This document shows, piece after piece, positions 9,221 through 17,803 of a stretch of 64,000 nt of DNA. The translations under genes were made by a program, and so were the position numbers. This DNA is from Prevotella sp. E13-17 (GTDB taxonomy: Bacteria; Bacteroidota; Bacteroidia; Bacteroidales; Bacteroidaceae): positions 2,232,001 to 2,296,000 of the forward strand of contig NZ_CP091787.1 of assembly GCF_022024035.1 (NCBI RefSeq), given 5' to 3'. The notes beneath the pieces were generated by a model. It saw only the letters and a list, made by a program, of their open reading frames with translations, was not told the origin of the DNA and did no database searches. The number at the start of each line of letters is the position of its first letter. Positions within the stretch are counted from its first letter, which is position 1.

Positions 9221-9266
9221 AAGAGAGATTATTGCTCGTAACATGCAATAATCTCTCTTTTTTTTA
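9221..9266 (+). terminator. Strong rho-independent terminator after the LruC gene
   Basis: AAGAGAGATTATTGC (9221-9235) pairs perfectly with GCAATAATCTCTCTT (9245-9259), 9-nt loop, then a run of T. Confidence 0.92.
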
Positions 9267-9307
9267 TAAAAAAGACCAAAAAAAAGCAGAAATTCATTTA
9301 TCTTTTG

Positions 9308-9315
9308 TACCTTTG
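9308..9315 (+). promoter_or_regulatory. -7 box of the mce-mmdA operon
   Basis: TACCTTTG, 32 nt before the mce ATG at 9348. Confidence 0.75.
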
Positions 9316-9347
9316 TGCCACGAATTATTAATCTAATTGATACGATT

Positions 9348-9752
9348 ATGAGAATTTCACACATTGAGCATCTGGGCATTGCTGTACAAAGCATTGAAGA
9401 AAGCCTGCCATTCTTTGAGAACGTGCTGGGTTTGAAGTGCTACAACATTGAGACCGTTGAGGACCAAAAAGTGAAAACTGCATTCTTAAAATGTGGCGAG
9501 GTAAAGCTGGAACTGCTTGAGCCCACATCACCCGAGAGCACCATTCAGAAATGGCTCGACAAGGGGAACAAGGGTGTTCATCATGTAGCATTCTGCGTAG
9601 AAGATGGCGTTGCCAACGCACTGGCAGAAGTAAGCGAGAAAGGTGTACGACTCATTGATCAGACACCACGAAAAGGTGCTGAGAACCTAAACATCGCCTT
9701 TCTCCACCCCAAATCAACCTGTGGTATATTGACAGAACTTTGTGAACATTAA
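9348..9752 (+). CDS. mce: Methylmalonyl-CoA epimerase
   Basis: A 134-residue vicinal-oxygen-chelate enzyme that interconverts (2R)- and (2S)-methylmalonyl-CoA in the succinate-propionate pathway. The metal-binding start ISHIEHLGIAVQSIEESL, the middle ELLEPTSPES and GVHHVAFCVED, and the LNIAFLHPKSTCGILTEL end are all present. A TTG-initiated extension from 9315 would start in the promoter box and was rejected. The gene opens an operon, with mmdA 6 bp downstream, which supports the assignment. Confidence 0.95.
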   Translation: MRISHIEHLGIAVQSIEESLPFFENVLGLKCYNIETVEDQKVKTAFLKCGEVKLELLEPTSPESTIQKWLDKGNKGVHHVAFCVEDGVANALAEVSEKGVRLIDQTPRKGAENLNIAFLHPKSTCGILTELCEH

Positions 9753-9758
9753 TAAATT

Positions 9759-11324
9759 ATGAGCAAGCAATTAGAAAAGATCAAACAACTCATCGAGAAA
9801 CGCGAGCAAGCTCGTCTCGGTGGTGGTGAGAAAGCCATTCAAAAGCAACACGACCGTGGTAAATATACAGCACGCGAGCGCATCGAAATGCTTCTCGACG
9901 AAGGCTCTTTTGAAGAGTACGACATGTTCAAAGAACATCGTTGTCATAACTTCGGTATGGAGAAAAAGCAGTTCTTGGGCGATGGTGTCGTAGCTGGATC
10001 AGGTACTATTGACGGACGTCTGGTATATGTATTTGCACAAGACTTTACCGTTCATGCAGGTTCTCTTTCTGAAACAATGAGTCAGAAGATCTGCAAAGTC
10101 ATGGATATGGCCATGAAGATGGGTGCGCCTGTTATCGGAATCAACGACTCGGGTGGTGCACGTATTCAGGAAGGCATCAACTCTTTGGCAGGTTTTGCCG
10201 AAATTTTCGAGCGCAACATTCTGGCATCAGGTGTTATTCCACAGATTAGCGGCATCTTCGGTCCTTGCGCTGGTGGTTCTGTTTACAGCCCCGCACTGAC
10301 CGACTTCACCCTGATGATGGAAGGTACTTCATACATGTTCCTTACCGGTCCTAAGGTGGTTAAGACCGTTACGGGCGAAGACATCGACCAAGAGCACCTG
10401 GGAGGTGCCAGTGTTCACGCCACCAAGTCGGGTGTAACACACTTCACCGCAAAGACAGAGGAGGAAGGTCTGCAGATGATCAAGACTCTTCTTTCATATA
10501 TTCCTTCAAACAATATGGAGGTTGCTCCTCGCAAGAAGTGCGATGATCCAATCAACCGCATGGAGGACATGCTCAACGAGATTATCCCCGAGAATCCCAA
10601 CGAGGCATACGATATGTACAAGGTAATCGGTGCTGTTGTTGATAACGGAGAGTTCTTTGAGGTTCAGCCTAAGTTCGCCAAGAACATCATTGTTGGTTTT
10701 GCACGCTTCAACGGCCAGAGCGTAGGTATAGTTGCCAACCAGCCTTCTTGCTATGCTGGCGTACTCGACGTGAACGCTTCTCGTAAGGGTGCACGCTTTG
10801 TACGCTTCTGCGATGCCTTTAATATTCCTATTGTATCGTTCGTTGACGTGCCTGGATTCTTGCCTGGTACTGGTCAGGAGTACAATGCAGTCATCCTTCA
10901 TGGCGCTCAGCTGCTCTACGCCTACGGTGAAGCTACTGTTCCCAAGATTACTGTAACACTGCGTAAGTCATATGGTGGTTCACACATCGTGATGGGTTCT
11001 AAGCAGCTGCACACCGACTTGAACTACGCATGGCCTTCTGCCGAGATTGCTGTTATGGGTGCCTCTGGTGCCGCAGCTGTGCTATATGCTAAGGAAGCTA
11101 AGGCTAAAAAGGAAGCTGGCGAAGACGTTAAGGCCTTCATCGCCGAGAAGGAGGATGAGTACAACGAGCTCTTCGCTAATCCTTATCAGGCTGCGAAGTA
11201 TGGATACATCGATGATGTTATCGAGCCTCGCAACACCCGTTTCCGCATCTGCCGCGCACTGGCACAGCTCGCAACCAAACGCGATGCTCTGCCCGCAAAG
11301 AAGCATGGCAACATTCCTATGTAA
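9759..11324 (+). CDS. mmdA: Acyl-CoA carboxyltransferase subunit (methylmalonyl-CoA decarboxylase alpha / propionyl-CoA carboxylase beta)
   Basis: A 521-residue biotin-dependent carboxyltransferase. It has two crotonase-like halves: [20 protein letters not shown] at the start, the acyl-CoA-binding [12 protein letters not shown] and the oxyanion glycines [13 protein letters not shown] in the N half, and [15 protein letters not shown] and [12 protein letters not shown] in the C half. In Bacteroidetes this subunit moves CO2 between methylmalonyl-CoA and biotin, giving propionyl-CoA. Neighbours (epimerase, biotin carrier) agree. Decarboxylase and carboxylase roles cannot be told apart from this subunit alone, because the membrane beta subunit is not in this operon. 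Confidence 0.92.
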   Translation: MSKQLEKIKQLIEKREQARLGGGEKAIQKQHDRGKYTARERIEMLLDEGSFEEYDMFKEHRCHNFGMEKKQFLGDGVVAGSGTIDGRLVYVFAQDFTVHAGSLSETMSQKICKVMDMAMKMGAPVIGINDSGGARIQEGINSLAGFAEIFERNILASGVIPQISGIFGPCAGGSVYSPALTDFTLMMEGTSYMFLTGPKVVKTVTGEDIDQEHLGGASVHATKSGVTHFTAKTEEEGLQMIKTLLSYIPSNNMEVAPRKKCDDPINRMEDMLNEIIPENPNEAYDMYKVIGAVVDNGEFFEVQPKFAKNIIVGFARFNGQSVGIVANQPSCYAGVLDVNASRKGARFVRFCDAFNIPIVSFVDVPGFLPGTGQEYNAVILHGAQLLYAYGEATVPKITVTLRKSYGGSHIVMGSKQLHTDLNYAWPSAEIAVMGASGAAAVLYAKEAKAKKEAGEDVKAFIAEKEDEYNELFANPYQAAKYGYIDDVIEPRNTRFRICRALAQLATKRDALPAKKHGNIPM

Positions 11325-11354
11325 TTGATAATTGATAATTGACAATTGATAATT
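11325..11354. repeat. Short AATTGATAATTG tandem repeat
   Basis: The 30-bp gap between mmdA and the next small gene consists of overlapping ATTGATAATTG / GACAATTGATAATT copies ending at the ATG. Such AT repeats are frequent Bacteroidetes intergenic filler and can fold weakly on themselves. Confidence 0.6.
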
Positions 11355-11504
11355 ATGAATAAAGAAGTATATGCTGCTATTGCACTTGCTCTGCACGAGC
11401 ACCTTGGCAACAATGTCCACGACATTGAGCCAGGCATCATTACGATTGCTGAGCATCCCACACAGTGGAATGGCTATGCACAGACAATGACAGCACATCC
11501 ATAA
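11355..11504 (+). CDS. 49-residue soluble delta-like subunit of the decarboxylase/carboxylase
   Basis: ATG 11355 to TAA 11502-11504 encodes a 49-residue protein with an N-terminal helix (NKEVYAAIALALHEHLG), then VHDIEPGIITI and a conserved-looking Trp (TQWNGYAQ). This resembles the C-terminal cytoplasmic part of OadG/delta subunits of sodium-pumping decarboxylases (helix, 'HD.E.G.ITI', W) but without the membrane helix. Location between mmdA and the biotin carrier, with 18 bp to the next ATG, supports a structural subunit that links the two. The role is inferred; the coding nature is well supported by context. Confidence 0.75.
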   Translation: MNKEVYAAIALALHEHLGNNVHDIEPGIITIAEHPTQWNGYAQTMTAHP

Positions 11505-11522
11505 ATCAAGAATCAAACAAAG

Positions 11523-11957
11523 ATGAAAGAATACAAGTACACCATCAACGGAACAAAGTATGAAGTTGCTGTTGGCGACATTGAGGACAACCTCGTATGT
11601 GTTACAGTAAACGGTGAAGAATACAAAGTTGAACTTGAGAAACAGGCCGAACCTGAGAAGAAAAAGCCTGTACTCGGCAAACCGGCAGTGGCACCTTCTG
11701 CACCCACAGAAGGCAGCGAAGCTACCAGCAAGGCCGTGAACAAGAACAACGCTGTAAAAGCTCCCCTGCCCGGTGTGATCACTGACATCAAGGTTGCTGT
11801 TGGCGACCAGGTTGCTGTTGGCGATACCGTCGTTGTACTCGAGGCTATGAAAATGGCCAACAACTTGACAGCGGAGAAAGCTGGTACTGTAACTGCTATA
11901 TGCGTAAAGGTTGGCGAAAGCGTTATGGAAGACGATGCACTGATTGTTATCGAATAA
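11523..11957 (+). CDS. mmdC: Biotin carboxyl carrier protein of the decarboxylase/carboxylase
   Basis: A 144-residue protein. The N-terminal ~50 residues form a small beta-domain, followed by a Pro/Ala-rich linker (EPEKKKPVLGKPAVAPSAP) and a C-terminal biotinyl domain from about residue 75. The biotinylated lysine is in VLEAMKMANNL. It carries carboxybiotin between the carboxyltransferase MmdA and a partner subunit. Last gene of the operon: a terminator follows at once, so no membrane beta subunit or biotin carboxylase is encoded here. Confidence 0.92.
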   Translation: MKEYKYTINGTKYEVAVGDIEDNLVCVTVNGEEYKVELEKQAEPEKKKPVLGKPAVAPSAPTEGSEATSKAVNKNNAVKAPLPGVITDIKVAVGDQVAVGDTVVVLEAMKMANNLTAEKAGTVTAICVKVGESVMEDDALIVIE

Positions 11958-11978
11958 GATTCGTCCTATCATAAAAAG

Positions 11979-12023
11979 AAAGGCTGGTTCACTTCAAACA
12001 ACGAACCAGCCTTTTTCTTTTTT
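11979..12023. terminator. Bidirectional terminator
   Basis: AAAGGCTGGTTC (11979-11990) pairs with GAACCAGCCTTT (12003-12014), followed by TTTCTTTTTT; an A-run lies on the other side. It separates the mce operon from the convergent glgB operon. Confidence 0.9.
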
Positions 12024-12129
12024 GTCCAACATCATCTCGTGTTTCTCAGACATCAGCAGCCCTACAATATGTATGACTTAACGCTGTAAAGCCTCACTAT
12101 GCACGTGGCATCACAGCAGCTGTCATCAT

Positions 12130-13293
12130 CTATTGGTAAAGATAATAATAGAAATAAGACCCACGATGCCGTTCCAGAGCACGAAGGCGGCGTGCAGACT
12201 GGCTGGGAATCTGTTTCTTCAAATCACGTATTGACGTCCAGCGTTCGTAAACCACTGAATCCAGATGGGCAACTGCCGTATCTCCTTGGATAGAGCAATA
12301 CAGGACCAAAGCCTCTTGATAATGGCGTGGCAAACTGACAGAATCTGAAATTTCGTAATAGCGAGGCAGCGCATGTACAAAACTCTTCAGATTTTTGTCC
12401 ATCAGATAACCGCAAAGCACATAATCAGCGACAGCACGCGTAGCAAATGAATCGCGCTCAAGTGCGTTTAGATACTGCCACACATCTATGGGTCTCTTCG
12501 GTCTGCCACCAAGATGTTTGTAGATAGTATCTGCAGACATCATCAACAAGCGGCTATGACTGTCCTTCAAGGGTAACAGATCCTTACTCTTGCCTTCTAA
12601 AGCATACTCGAACAAGTGCTCTCCCATCTCGCCTTTTCGTGAAAGGGCAAAGGCCCGAAGCATCGTCAGACTAGTATTGGTCTCGAGCGATTGACTGCCC
12701 ACACGCAGCGCTTCATCGTCGTCACCATGCAACAACGAAGTTTCTGCATGAGCCTGATAATGGAGTACAGCATTGGTGTTGGTACTGAGTGTCACAAACA
12801 GCATCATCACAAGCATGATAAGGATATTCTGTGAAACATCGCGCGAGAAGTAAGCATTGTTCACGTTGTTATGGTTCTCAAAAGAAAGCATCTGTTTGGA
12901 TACCCACACACATCCTCCCCAGAAAATAAGCACTAAAGGAATCAGCCACTTCCAACTTCCCAAAGAGTAACTTAGGTCACTGGTAAAGTTAAAATCTGAA
13001 ATCACTGCCAAGAGTAGCATGGATGGCAGATAGGTCAAGGCATGCGACCGCTTGGAAAGACGGAAAAGCAAGAACATTACCAGCTGTAGCAGATATAGCG
13101 CCAAAGTAACAAAGAAAGCACCAAGCGAACGGTTGTAATGTGTTGCGCCTGCGCTAAGAATATGTTGCGAAACAGCCAGAACATCTGCTTGGAATGCATA
13201 GAGCCACACAAACGAAAACAACCAAAAACAGACGGCACACACTACCTTGATGGTAGTTGTGCCGCTCTTACAATCTGAATAATATCTTCCCAT
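12130..13293 (-). CDS. Multi-pass membrane protein with C-terminal helical domain (DUF6057-like)
   Basis: A 387-residue protein. The first ~190 residues hold about five hydrophobic segments (for example VVCAVCFWLFSFVWLYAF and LIPLVLIFWGGCVWV); the rest is soluble and helical, reminiscent of TPR-like folds, ending in YFYYYLYQ. The pattern suits the Bacteroidales DUF6057 family, which has no known function. The start at 13293 forms TAATG with the glgB stop; a longer reading from 13347 would overlap glgB by 55 nt and was rejected. Translational coupling to glgB is likely. Confidence 0.7.
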   Translation of the reverse strand: MGRYYSDCKSGTTTIKVVCAVCFWLFSFVWLYAFQADVLAVSQHILSAGATHYNRSLGAFFVTLALYLLQLVMFLLFRLSKRSHALTYLPSMLLLAVISDFNFTSDLSYSLGSWKWLIPLVLIFWGGCVWVSKQMLSFENHNNVNNAYFSRDVSQNILIMLVMMLFVTLSTNTNAVLHYQAHAETSLLHGDDDEALRVGSQSLETNTSLTMLRAFALSRKGEMGEHLFEYALEGKSKDLLPLKDSHSRLLMMSADTIYKHLGGRPKRPIDVWQYLNALERDSFATRAVADYVLCGYLMDKNLKSFVHALPRYYEISDSVSLPRHYQEALVLYCSIQGDTAVAHLDSVVYERWTSIRDLKKQIPSQSARRLRALERHRGSYFYYYLYQ

Positions 13294-15329
13294 TAGTTTT
13301 TCTTCAAGACTACTGCTGAACGTGCAGGAATATAAAGTTTCAGCCACTCTTTATGATCCTTGACATAGAGAGGATCGTAGTTTGTGAAGTGCGTCAAAGT
13401 ATCGTCTGCGAAACCATGACCGCCGAAGGCTGTGGCATCTGTATTCAACACCACTTCGTAGGAACCCGTAGGTACCAAGAAGCCATAGTCGGCAAACGAC
13501 TGCGTCGGTGAGAAGTTAAACACAAATATCAGATCACCGCGCATGAATGCTAACACCTGATCGGCATCATTGTGCCATATCTCAACAACAGGTTTATCCT
13601 GGAAATTGCGAATGCTCTTTATCACACGTAGCATCTCACGATCAAAGTCACCAAGCCAATGATAACAGAGGTCTTTATTATCAACCAGATTCCACTGGCG
13701 GCGTGCATATTTATAACTCCAGCCATTACCCTCACGAGGGAAGTCGATCCACTCTGGATGACCAAACTCATTACCCATGAAGTTCAGGTAACCGCCATTG
13801 ATGGCTGCGGCCGTCACAAGACGAATCATCTTATGAAGAGCTATACCGCGTTCTGCCACCCCGTTGACATCCTTCTTTGCAAAATGCCAATACATATCAG
13901 CATCTATCAGACGAAAGATAATGGTCTTGTCACCAACAAGCGCTTGGTCGTGACTCTCACAATATGAAATAGTTTTCTCGTCGGGGCGGCGATTCTTCAC
14001 CTCCCAGAAGATAGAGCTGGGTTTCCAATTCTCGTCAGGCTGCTCCTTGATGGTCTTGATCCAGTAATCAGGAATATTCATTGCCATACGATAGTCGAAA
14101 CCATAACCACCATCCTCGAACTTTGCTGCCAATCCGGGCATGCCACTAACCTCTTCTGCAATCGTAATGGCATCGGGGTTCACCTCGTGTATCAGCTTAT
14201 TGGCCAGTGTGAGATAGCAAATAGCATTATCATCTTCGTGTCCATTGAAGTAATCTCCATAGCCGCAGAAGGCCTCCCCAAGCCCATGACTATAGTAGAG
14301 CATGGACGTCACGCCATCAAACCGGAAGCCATCAAAATGGAATTCCTCTTGCCAATAGCGGCAGTTTGATAGCAAGAAATGAAGTACCTCATCCTTGCCA
14401 TAATCAAAGCAGAGCGAATCCCAGGCTGGATGTTCATGACGATCACCAGGATAGAAATACTGATTAGGATCGCCAGCCAGATTGCCCAGACCTTCGATTT
14501 CGTTCTTCACCGCATGAGAGTGTACGATATCCATAATCACGGCTATGCCCTTCTTATGAGCCTCGTCGATAAGTTGTTTCAACTCCTCAGGCGTACCGAA
14601 ACGTGAAGATGGCGCAAAGAACGACGACACATGATAGCCAAAGGAGCCATAGTAGGGATGCTCCTGTATAGCCATCACCTGAATACAATTATAGCCATCA
14701 TTGACCACACGAGGCAGCACGTTCTCGCGGAATTCATTATAGGAGCCAACCTTTTCTGCATCCTGTCCCATGCCCACATGACATTCATAGATGAGCAACG
14801 GTGATTTCTTGGGTTTAAAGTTCTTTTTCTTAAATTCATAGGGGACAGCCGGATTCCATACCTGAGCAGAGAATATCTTGGTATTTTCATCTTGAACAAC
14901 TCTACGACACCAGGCGGGAATACGTTCGCCTTCTCCCCCATTCCATTTCACTTTCATTTTATAGAGCTGACCATGTTTCAAGTCGCGCTCCTTGAGTTTC
15001 AGTTCCCAGTTTCCTGTTCCTTCAATACGCTTCAACTTGTACTTATCAGTCTCTTTCCAATCGTTGAAGTCACCTATCAGATATATCTCAGTGGCATTAG
15101 GAGCCCACTCACGAAACACCCATCCTCTTAATTGCTTGTGTAGTCCAAAGTAAAGATGTCCAGACGCAAAGTCCTTCAAGGTTTTCTTGCCATTTCGAGT
15201 CAGTTGGTTCAACTTCCATACGGCATGATCATGACGCCCACGTATTGCGTCTTCAAAAGGTTCCAGCCAACTGTCATTTTGCACAAGACCAATATGCTGG
15301 GGTCCGGTTGTTTTTTTAGTAGTTGCCAT
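13293..15329 (-). CDS. glgB: 1,4-alpha-glucan branching enzyme
   Basis: A 678-residue GH13 branching enzyme that makes alpha-1,6 branches in glycogen. A CBM48 domain (GWVFREWAPNATEIYLIGDF, about 70-150) precedes the TIM barrel. The nucleophile Asp lies in DGFRFDGVTSM, the acid Glu in AEEVSGMPGL and the stabilising Asp in CESHDQAL. Length and sequence are closer to the eukaryotic-type (GH13_8) enzyme than to E. coli GlgB. It lies 4 bp after the YhcH-like gene and overlaps the membrane-protein gene. No other glycogen gene is in the window. Confidence 0.95.
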   Translation of the reverse strand: MATTKKTTGPQHIGLVQNDSWLEPFEDAIRGRHDHAVWKLNQLTRNGKKTLKDFASGHLYFGLHKQLRGWVFREWAPNATEIYLIGDFNDWKETDKYKLKRIEGTGNWELKLKERDLKHGQLYKMKVKWNGGEGERIPAWCRRVVQDENTKIFSAQVWNPAVPYEFKKKNFKPKKSPLLIYECHVGMGQDAEKVGSYNEFRENVLPRVVNDGYNCIQVMAIQEHPYYGSFGYHVSSFFAPSSRFGTPEELKQLIDEAHKKGIAVIMDIVHSHAVKNEIEGLGNLAGDPNQYFYPGDRHEHPAWDSLCFDYGKDEVLHFLLSNCRYWQEEFHFDGFRFDGVTSMLYYSHGLGEAFCGYGDYFNGHEDDNAICYLTLANKLIHEVNPDAITIAEEVSGMPGLAAKFEDGGYGFDYRMAMNIPDYWIKTIKEQPDENWKPSSIFWEVKNRRPDEKTISYCESHDQALVGDKTIIFRLIDADMYWHFAKKDVNGVAERGIALHKMIRLVTAAAINGGYLNFMGNEFGHPEWIDFPREGNGWSYKYARRQWNLVDNKDLCYHWLGDFDREMLRVIKSIRNFQDKPVVEIWHNDADQVLAFMRGDLIFVFNFSPTQSFADYGFLVPTGSYEVVLNTDATAFGGHGFADDTLTHFTNYDPLYVKDHKEWLKLYIPARSAVVLKKN

Positions 15330-15333
15330 AGTT

Positions 15334-15780
15334 TTATGCTTTTACTTTAAAAATAGCTTTCTTTATCGTTGGTGCCATCGTAATACAAGGAGCGTGACCA
15401 TCCTGAGGGAAGAAGACTGCAAACATTCCGGGTTGACAATCAATAAAGCTATCTGCCATCTGTCCTGGATACTTCGTAATGTCCTTTTCTGCTTGATAAG
15501 GCACGTCTGGAAGGTTACACAAGGGGGTGTAACCATAAGTTTCCATACCATCAAGTGGGATTTGTATGTCAACCATCTTACGATGCGTCTCTATTACGGC
15601 CTCATCGGGAGTTTTACCTTTGGCCACCTGAATGTTTACAAACAGGTTGTCGCCATCGATAACATGTTTGCCTTCTGCAAGTTTCATTAGGTCGTTCTCA
15701 CGAAGGAAAGCTACAACCTCCTTAAACAAGGGATTGACAGCAACGTACTTCTCAAGATTCTCAAGCGTATCAATAATCAT
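15334..15780 (-). CDS. YhcH/YjgK/YiaL (EbgC-like) family protein
   Basis: A 148-residue cupin-like beta-barrel protein of the DUF386 family. Visible family features are the repeated ligand-side segments GKHVIDGDNLFVNIQ and HRKMVDIQIPLDGMETYGY, and the PGMFAVFFPQDGHAPCI metal-site segment with His. Family members are linked to sugar anomer handling (for example sialic acid or beta-galactosidase accessory). It sits upstream of glgB in the same operon, so a carbohydrate role is plausible; the substrate is unknown. Confidence 0.88.
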   Translation of the reverse strand: MIIDTLENLEKYVAVNPLFKEVVAFLRENDLMKLAEGKHVIDGDNLFVNIQVAKGKTPDEAVIETHRKMVDIQIPLDGMETYGYTPLCNLPDVPYQAEKDITKYPGQMADSFIDCQPGMFAVFFPQDGHAPCITMAPTIKKAIFKVKA

Positions 15781-15813
15781 ATTAGTCTAAGTATTTAAGT
15801 TTGTTCTCATTCT

Positions 15814-16935
15814 TTACTCACTCAACTGGCGACGACCGTTGACATACGTGCCTTTGGCCGTTATCTTGCCATTCTTATCTTTCTCTACGAAACTTCCTTC
15901 CCTATGTCCATCCACATAGTTGCCTTCAAAGCGGGTCCCGTCATTTTTCTCTTCGATAGAGAAGCCATTGCGCTTTCCATTCTTGAATATGGCCTTAAAC
16001 TTGGAACCGTCTGCCAGATGACCGATACATTCTCCGTTAGGCACACCATTACTGAACTGACCCTCGACGGTATCTCCTTGCTTGGTGACTAGTTTGCCAC
16101 GCCCCATTGGTTTGTCGGCATGCCACTCTCCTGTATAGCTGTCACCATTTTTCCAAGTCACCGTACCTTGTCCATCTTTGTCGCCATCTCTAAACTGTCC
16201 TTGATATCTATCACCATTGGCATAGTTGATAACACCCAGACCAGTACGCTGACCGCGAACATAATCACCCTGATAGATATCGCCATTTTGGAATCGGTAT
16301 ATGCCTTTGCCATGCTGTACGTCATTTCTCCACTGTCCTACATAGACATCGCCATCGGAATATTTATAGGTCCCTTCGCCATTGCGTTTATTGTCGAGCC
16401 ACTGACCATCATACGATGAGCCATCTGACCAGTAGAAATAACCCTTTCCATTTTTCTTATCAGCCTTCCACTCGCCATCATAATAGGCACCGCTGGCAAA
16501 TGTGTACTTGCCTTTACCTTCGCGCTTATCTTCTTTCCATCCGCCATTATAGATATCACCATTGAAATAGTACATAACACCATGTCCTTGCTGATAATCG
16601 CAATACCATAGGCCCACATACTTATTATTATTCTGGAAGTAATAGGTTCCTTGACCATGCTGATGGTCCTGCAACCATTGTCCCTCGTATTTCTCGCCAT
16701 CGGGGAAAGTGTATATTCCAAAACCCTCGCGTTTACCTTTTACATACTCTCCTTCGTAAACATCACCATTTTTCCATACAGTCTTTCCTTTTCCATTTGG
16801 CTTGCCTGCCGACATTTCGCCATTATATTCACCCTTATCCTTAGTGATACAAGAACCGAGAGTAATTTTTTGGGCGTGCACCGGGCACAACAAACAAGAA
16901 AAACCTATTGTAAACAGTATATCTCGTACATTCAT
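15814..16935 (-). CDS. Exported MORN-repeat protein (about 14 repeats)
   Basis: A 373-residue protein with a signal peptide (residues 1-21, ending VHAQ). From about residue 35 to the end it consists of about 14 tandem 23-residue MORN units, each of the form YxGxWxxxxxxGxGxYxFxNGDx. The last three units are degenerate. MORN arrays form extended beta-rods that bind partners or lipids; in Bacteroidetes their role is unknown. It begins the leftward operon with the YhcH-like gene (33 bp gap) and glgB. A TAATTTTG box lies upstream. Confidence 0.9.
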   Translation of the reverse strand: MNVRDILFTIGFSCLLCPVHAQKITLGSCITKDKGEYNGEMSAGKPNGKGKTVWKNGDVYEGEYVKGKREGFGIYTFPDGEKYEGQWLQDHQHGQGTYYFQNNNKYVGLWYCDYQQGHGVMYYFNGDIYNGGWKEDKREGKGKYTFASGAYYDGEWKADKKNGKGYFYWSDGSSYDGQWLDNKRNGEGTYKYSDGDVYVGQWRNDVQHGKGIYRFQNGDIYQGDYVRGQRTGLGVINYANGDRYQGQFRDGDKDGQGTVTWKNGDSYTGEWHADKPMGRGKLVTKQGDTVEGQFSNGVPNGECIGHLADGSKFKAIFKNGKRNGFSIEEKNDGTRFEGNYVDGHREGSFVEKDKNGKITAKGTYVNGRRQLSE

Positions 16936-16957
16936 AATCTTTGTCTTTATTTAGCCC

Positions 16958-16965
16958 CAAAATTA
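16958..16965 (-). promoter_or_regulatory. -7 box of the MORN-yhcH-glgB operon
   Basis: Minus-strand TAATTTTG, 22 nt before the MORN ATG at 16935. Confidence 0.7.
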
Positions 16966-17028
16966 CTAAAAAAATATATTGTTCACAAATTAATCACTAA
17001 TAATGAATTATGAATTATGAATTTTTAG

Positions 17029-17036
17029 TATCTTTG
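17029..17036 (+). promoter_or_regulatory. -7 box of kdsB
   Basis: TATCTTTG, 20 nt before the kdsB ATG at 17057. Preceded by an AATTATGAATTATGAATT tandem. Confidence 0.75.
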
Positions 17037-17056
17037 CGTCGTAAAAACATATAAAG

Positions 17057-17803
17057 ATGAAGTTTATTGGTATTATTCCCGCCCGCTATGCCTCGACTCG
17101 TTTTCCTGGCAAGCCCCTTGCCATCTTGGGCGGAAAAACAGTTATTCAGAGAGTTTACGAACAAGTTGTCAACGTCTTAGGCGAAGCGTATGTCGCTACC
17201 GACGATGAGCGCATATACAGGGCTGTCGAACAGTTTGGCGGACGCGCTGTCATGACACGTGCGGATCACAAAAGCGGTACTGACCGCATTGAGGAGGCTG
17301 CACAGAAGATCAAAACAGATGCAGACGTCATCATCAATATACAAGGCGACGAACCCTTCATCCAGAAGAGCCAGCTGGAAACGGTGAAACAACTCTTTGA
17401 CGATCCTCAAACTCAGATCGCCACATTAGGAAAGCCATTTGAAAACATGGAAGCAGTAGAGAACCCTAATTCTCCCAAAATCATTTGTGATGTCAACGGC
17501 TATGCCATGTACTTCAGCCGAAGTGTGATACCATATATAAGAGGAAAAGAAAGAAATGAATGGATAAAGCAATTCCAATTCATCAAGCATATTGGACTCT
17601 ATGCCTATCGTCGCGAAGTGCTGTCTGAAATAACGAAACTGCCCCAAAGCCCACTAGAGTTAGCAGAGAGTTTGGAGCAGTTGCGCTGGTTACAAAACGG
17701 TTATCGAATCAAGGTTGGACTGACCGATGTCGAAACGGTTGGTATTGATACGCCTGAAGATCTACAGCGAGCCGAGCAGTTTATCCTTGCTGCATCTGTT
17801 TGA
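17057..17803 (+). CDS. kdsB: 3-deoxy-manno-octulosonate cytidylyltransferase
   Basis: A 248-residue cytidylyltransferase that activates KDO as CMP-KDO for lipid A inner-core synthesis. The nucleotide-binding start IPARYASTRFPGKPL, the INIQGDEPFI segment with the metal-binding Asp, and LPQSPLELAESLEQLRWL are all diagnostic. Single-gene unit with its own promoter; its last 23 nt overlap the convergent DnaJ-like gene. Confidence 0.97.
   Translation: MKFIGIIPARYASTRFPGKPLAILGGKTVIQRVYEQVVNVLGEAYVATDDERIYRAVEQFGGRAVMTRADHKSGTDRIEEAAQKIKTDADVIINIQGDEPFIQKSQLETVKQLFDDPQTQIATLGKPFENMEAVENPNSPKIICDVNGYAMYFSRSVIPYIRGKERNEWIKQFQFIKHIGLYAYRREVLSEITKLPQSPLELAESLEQLRWLQNGYRIKVGLTDVETVGIDTPEDLQRAEQFILAASV

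Noticed and set aside
11082..11972. 296-aa minus-strand frame
   Set aside because: Antisense to mmdA, the 49-aa gene and the biotin carrier; no family features.
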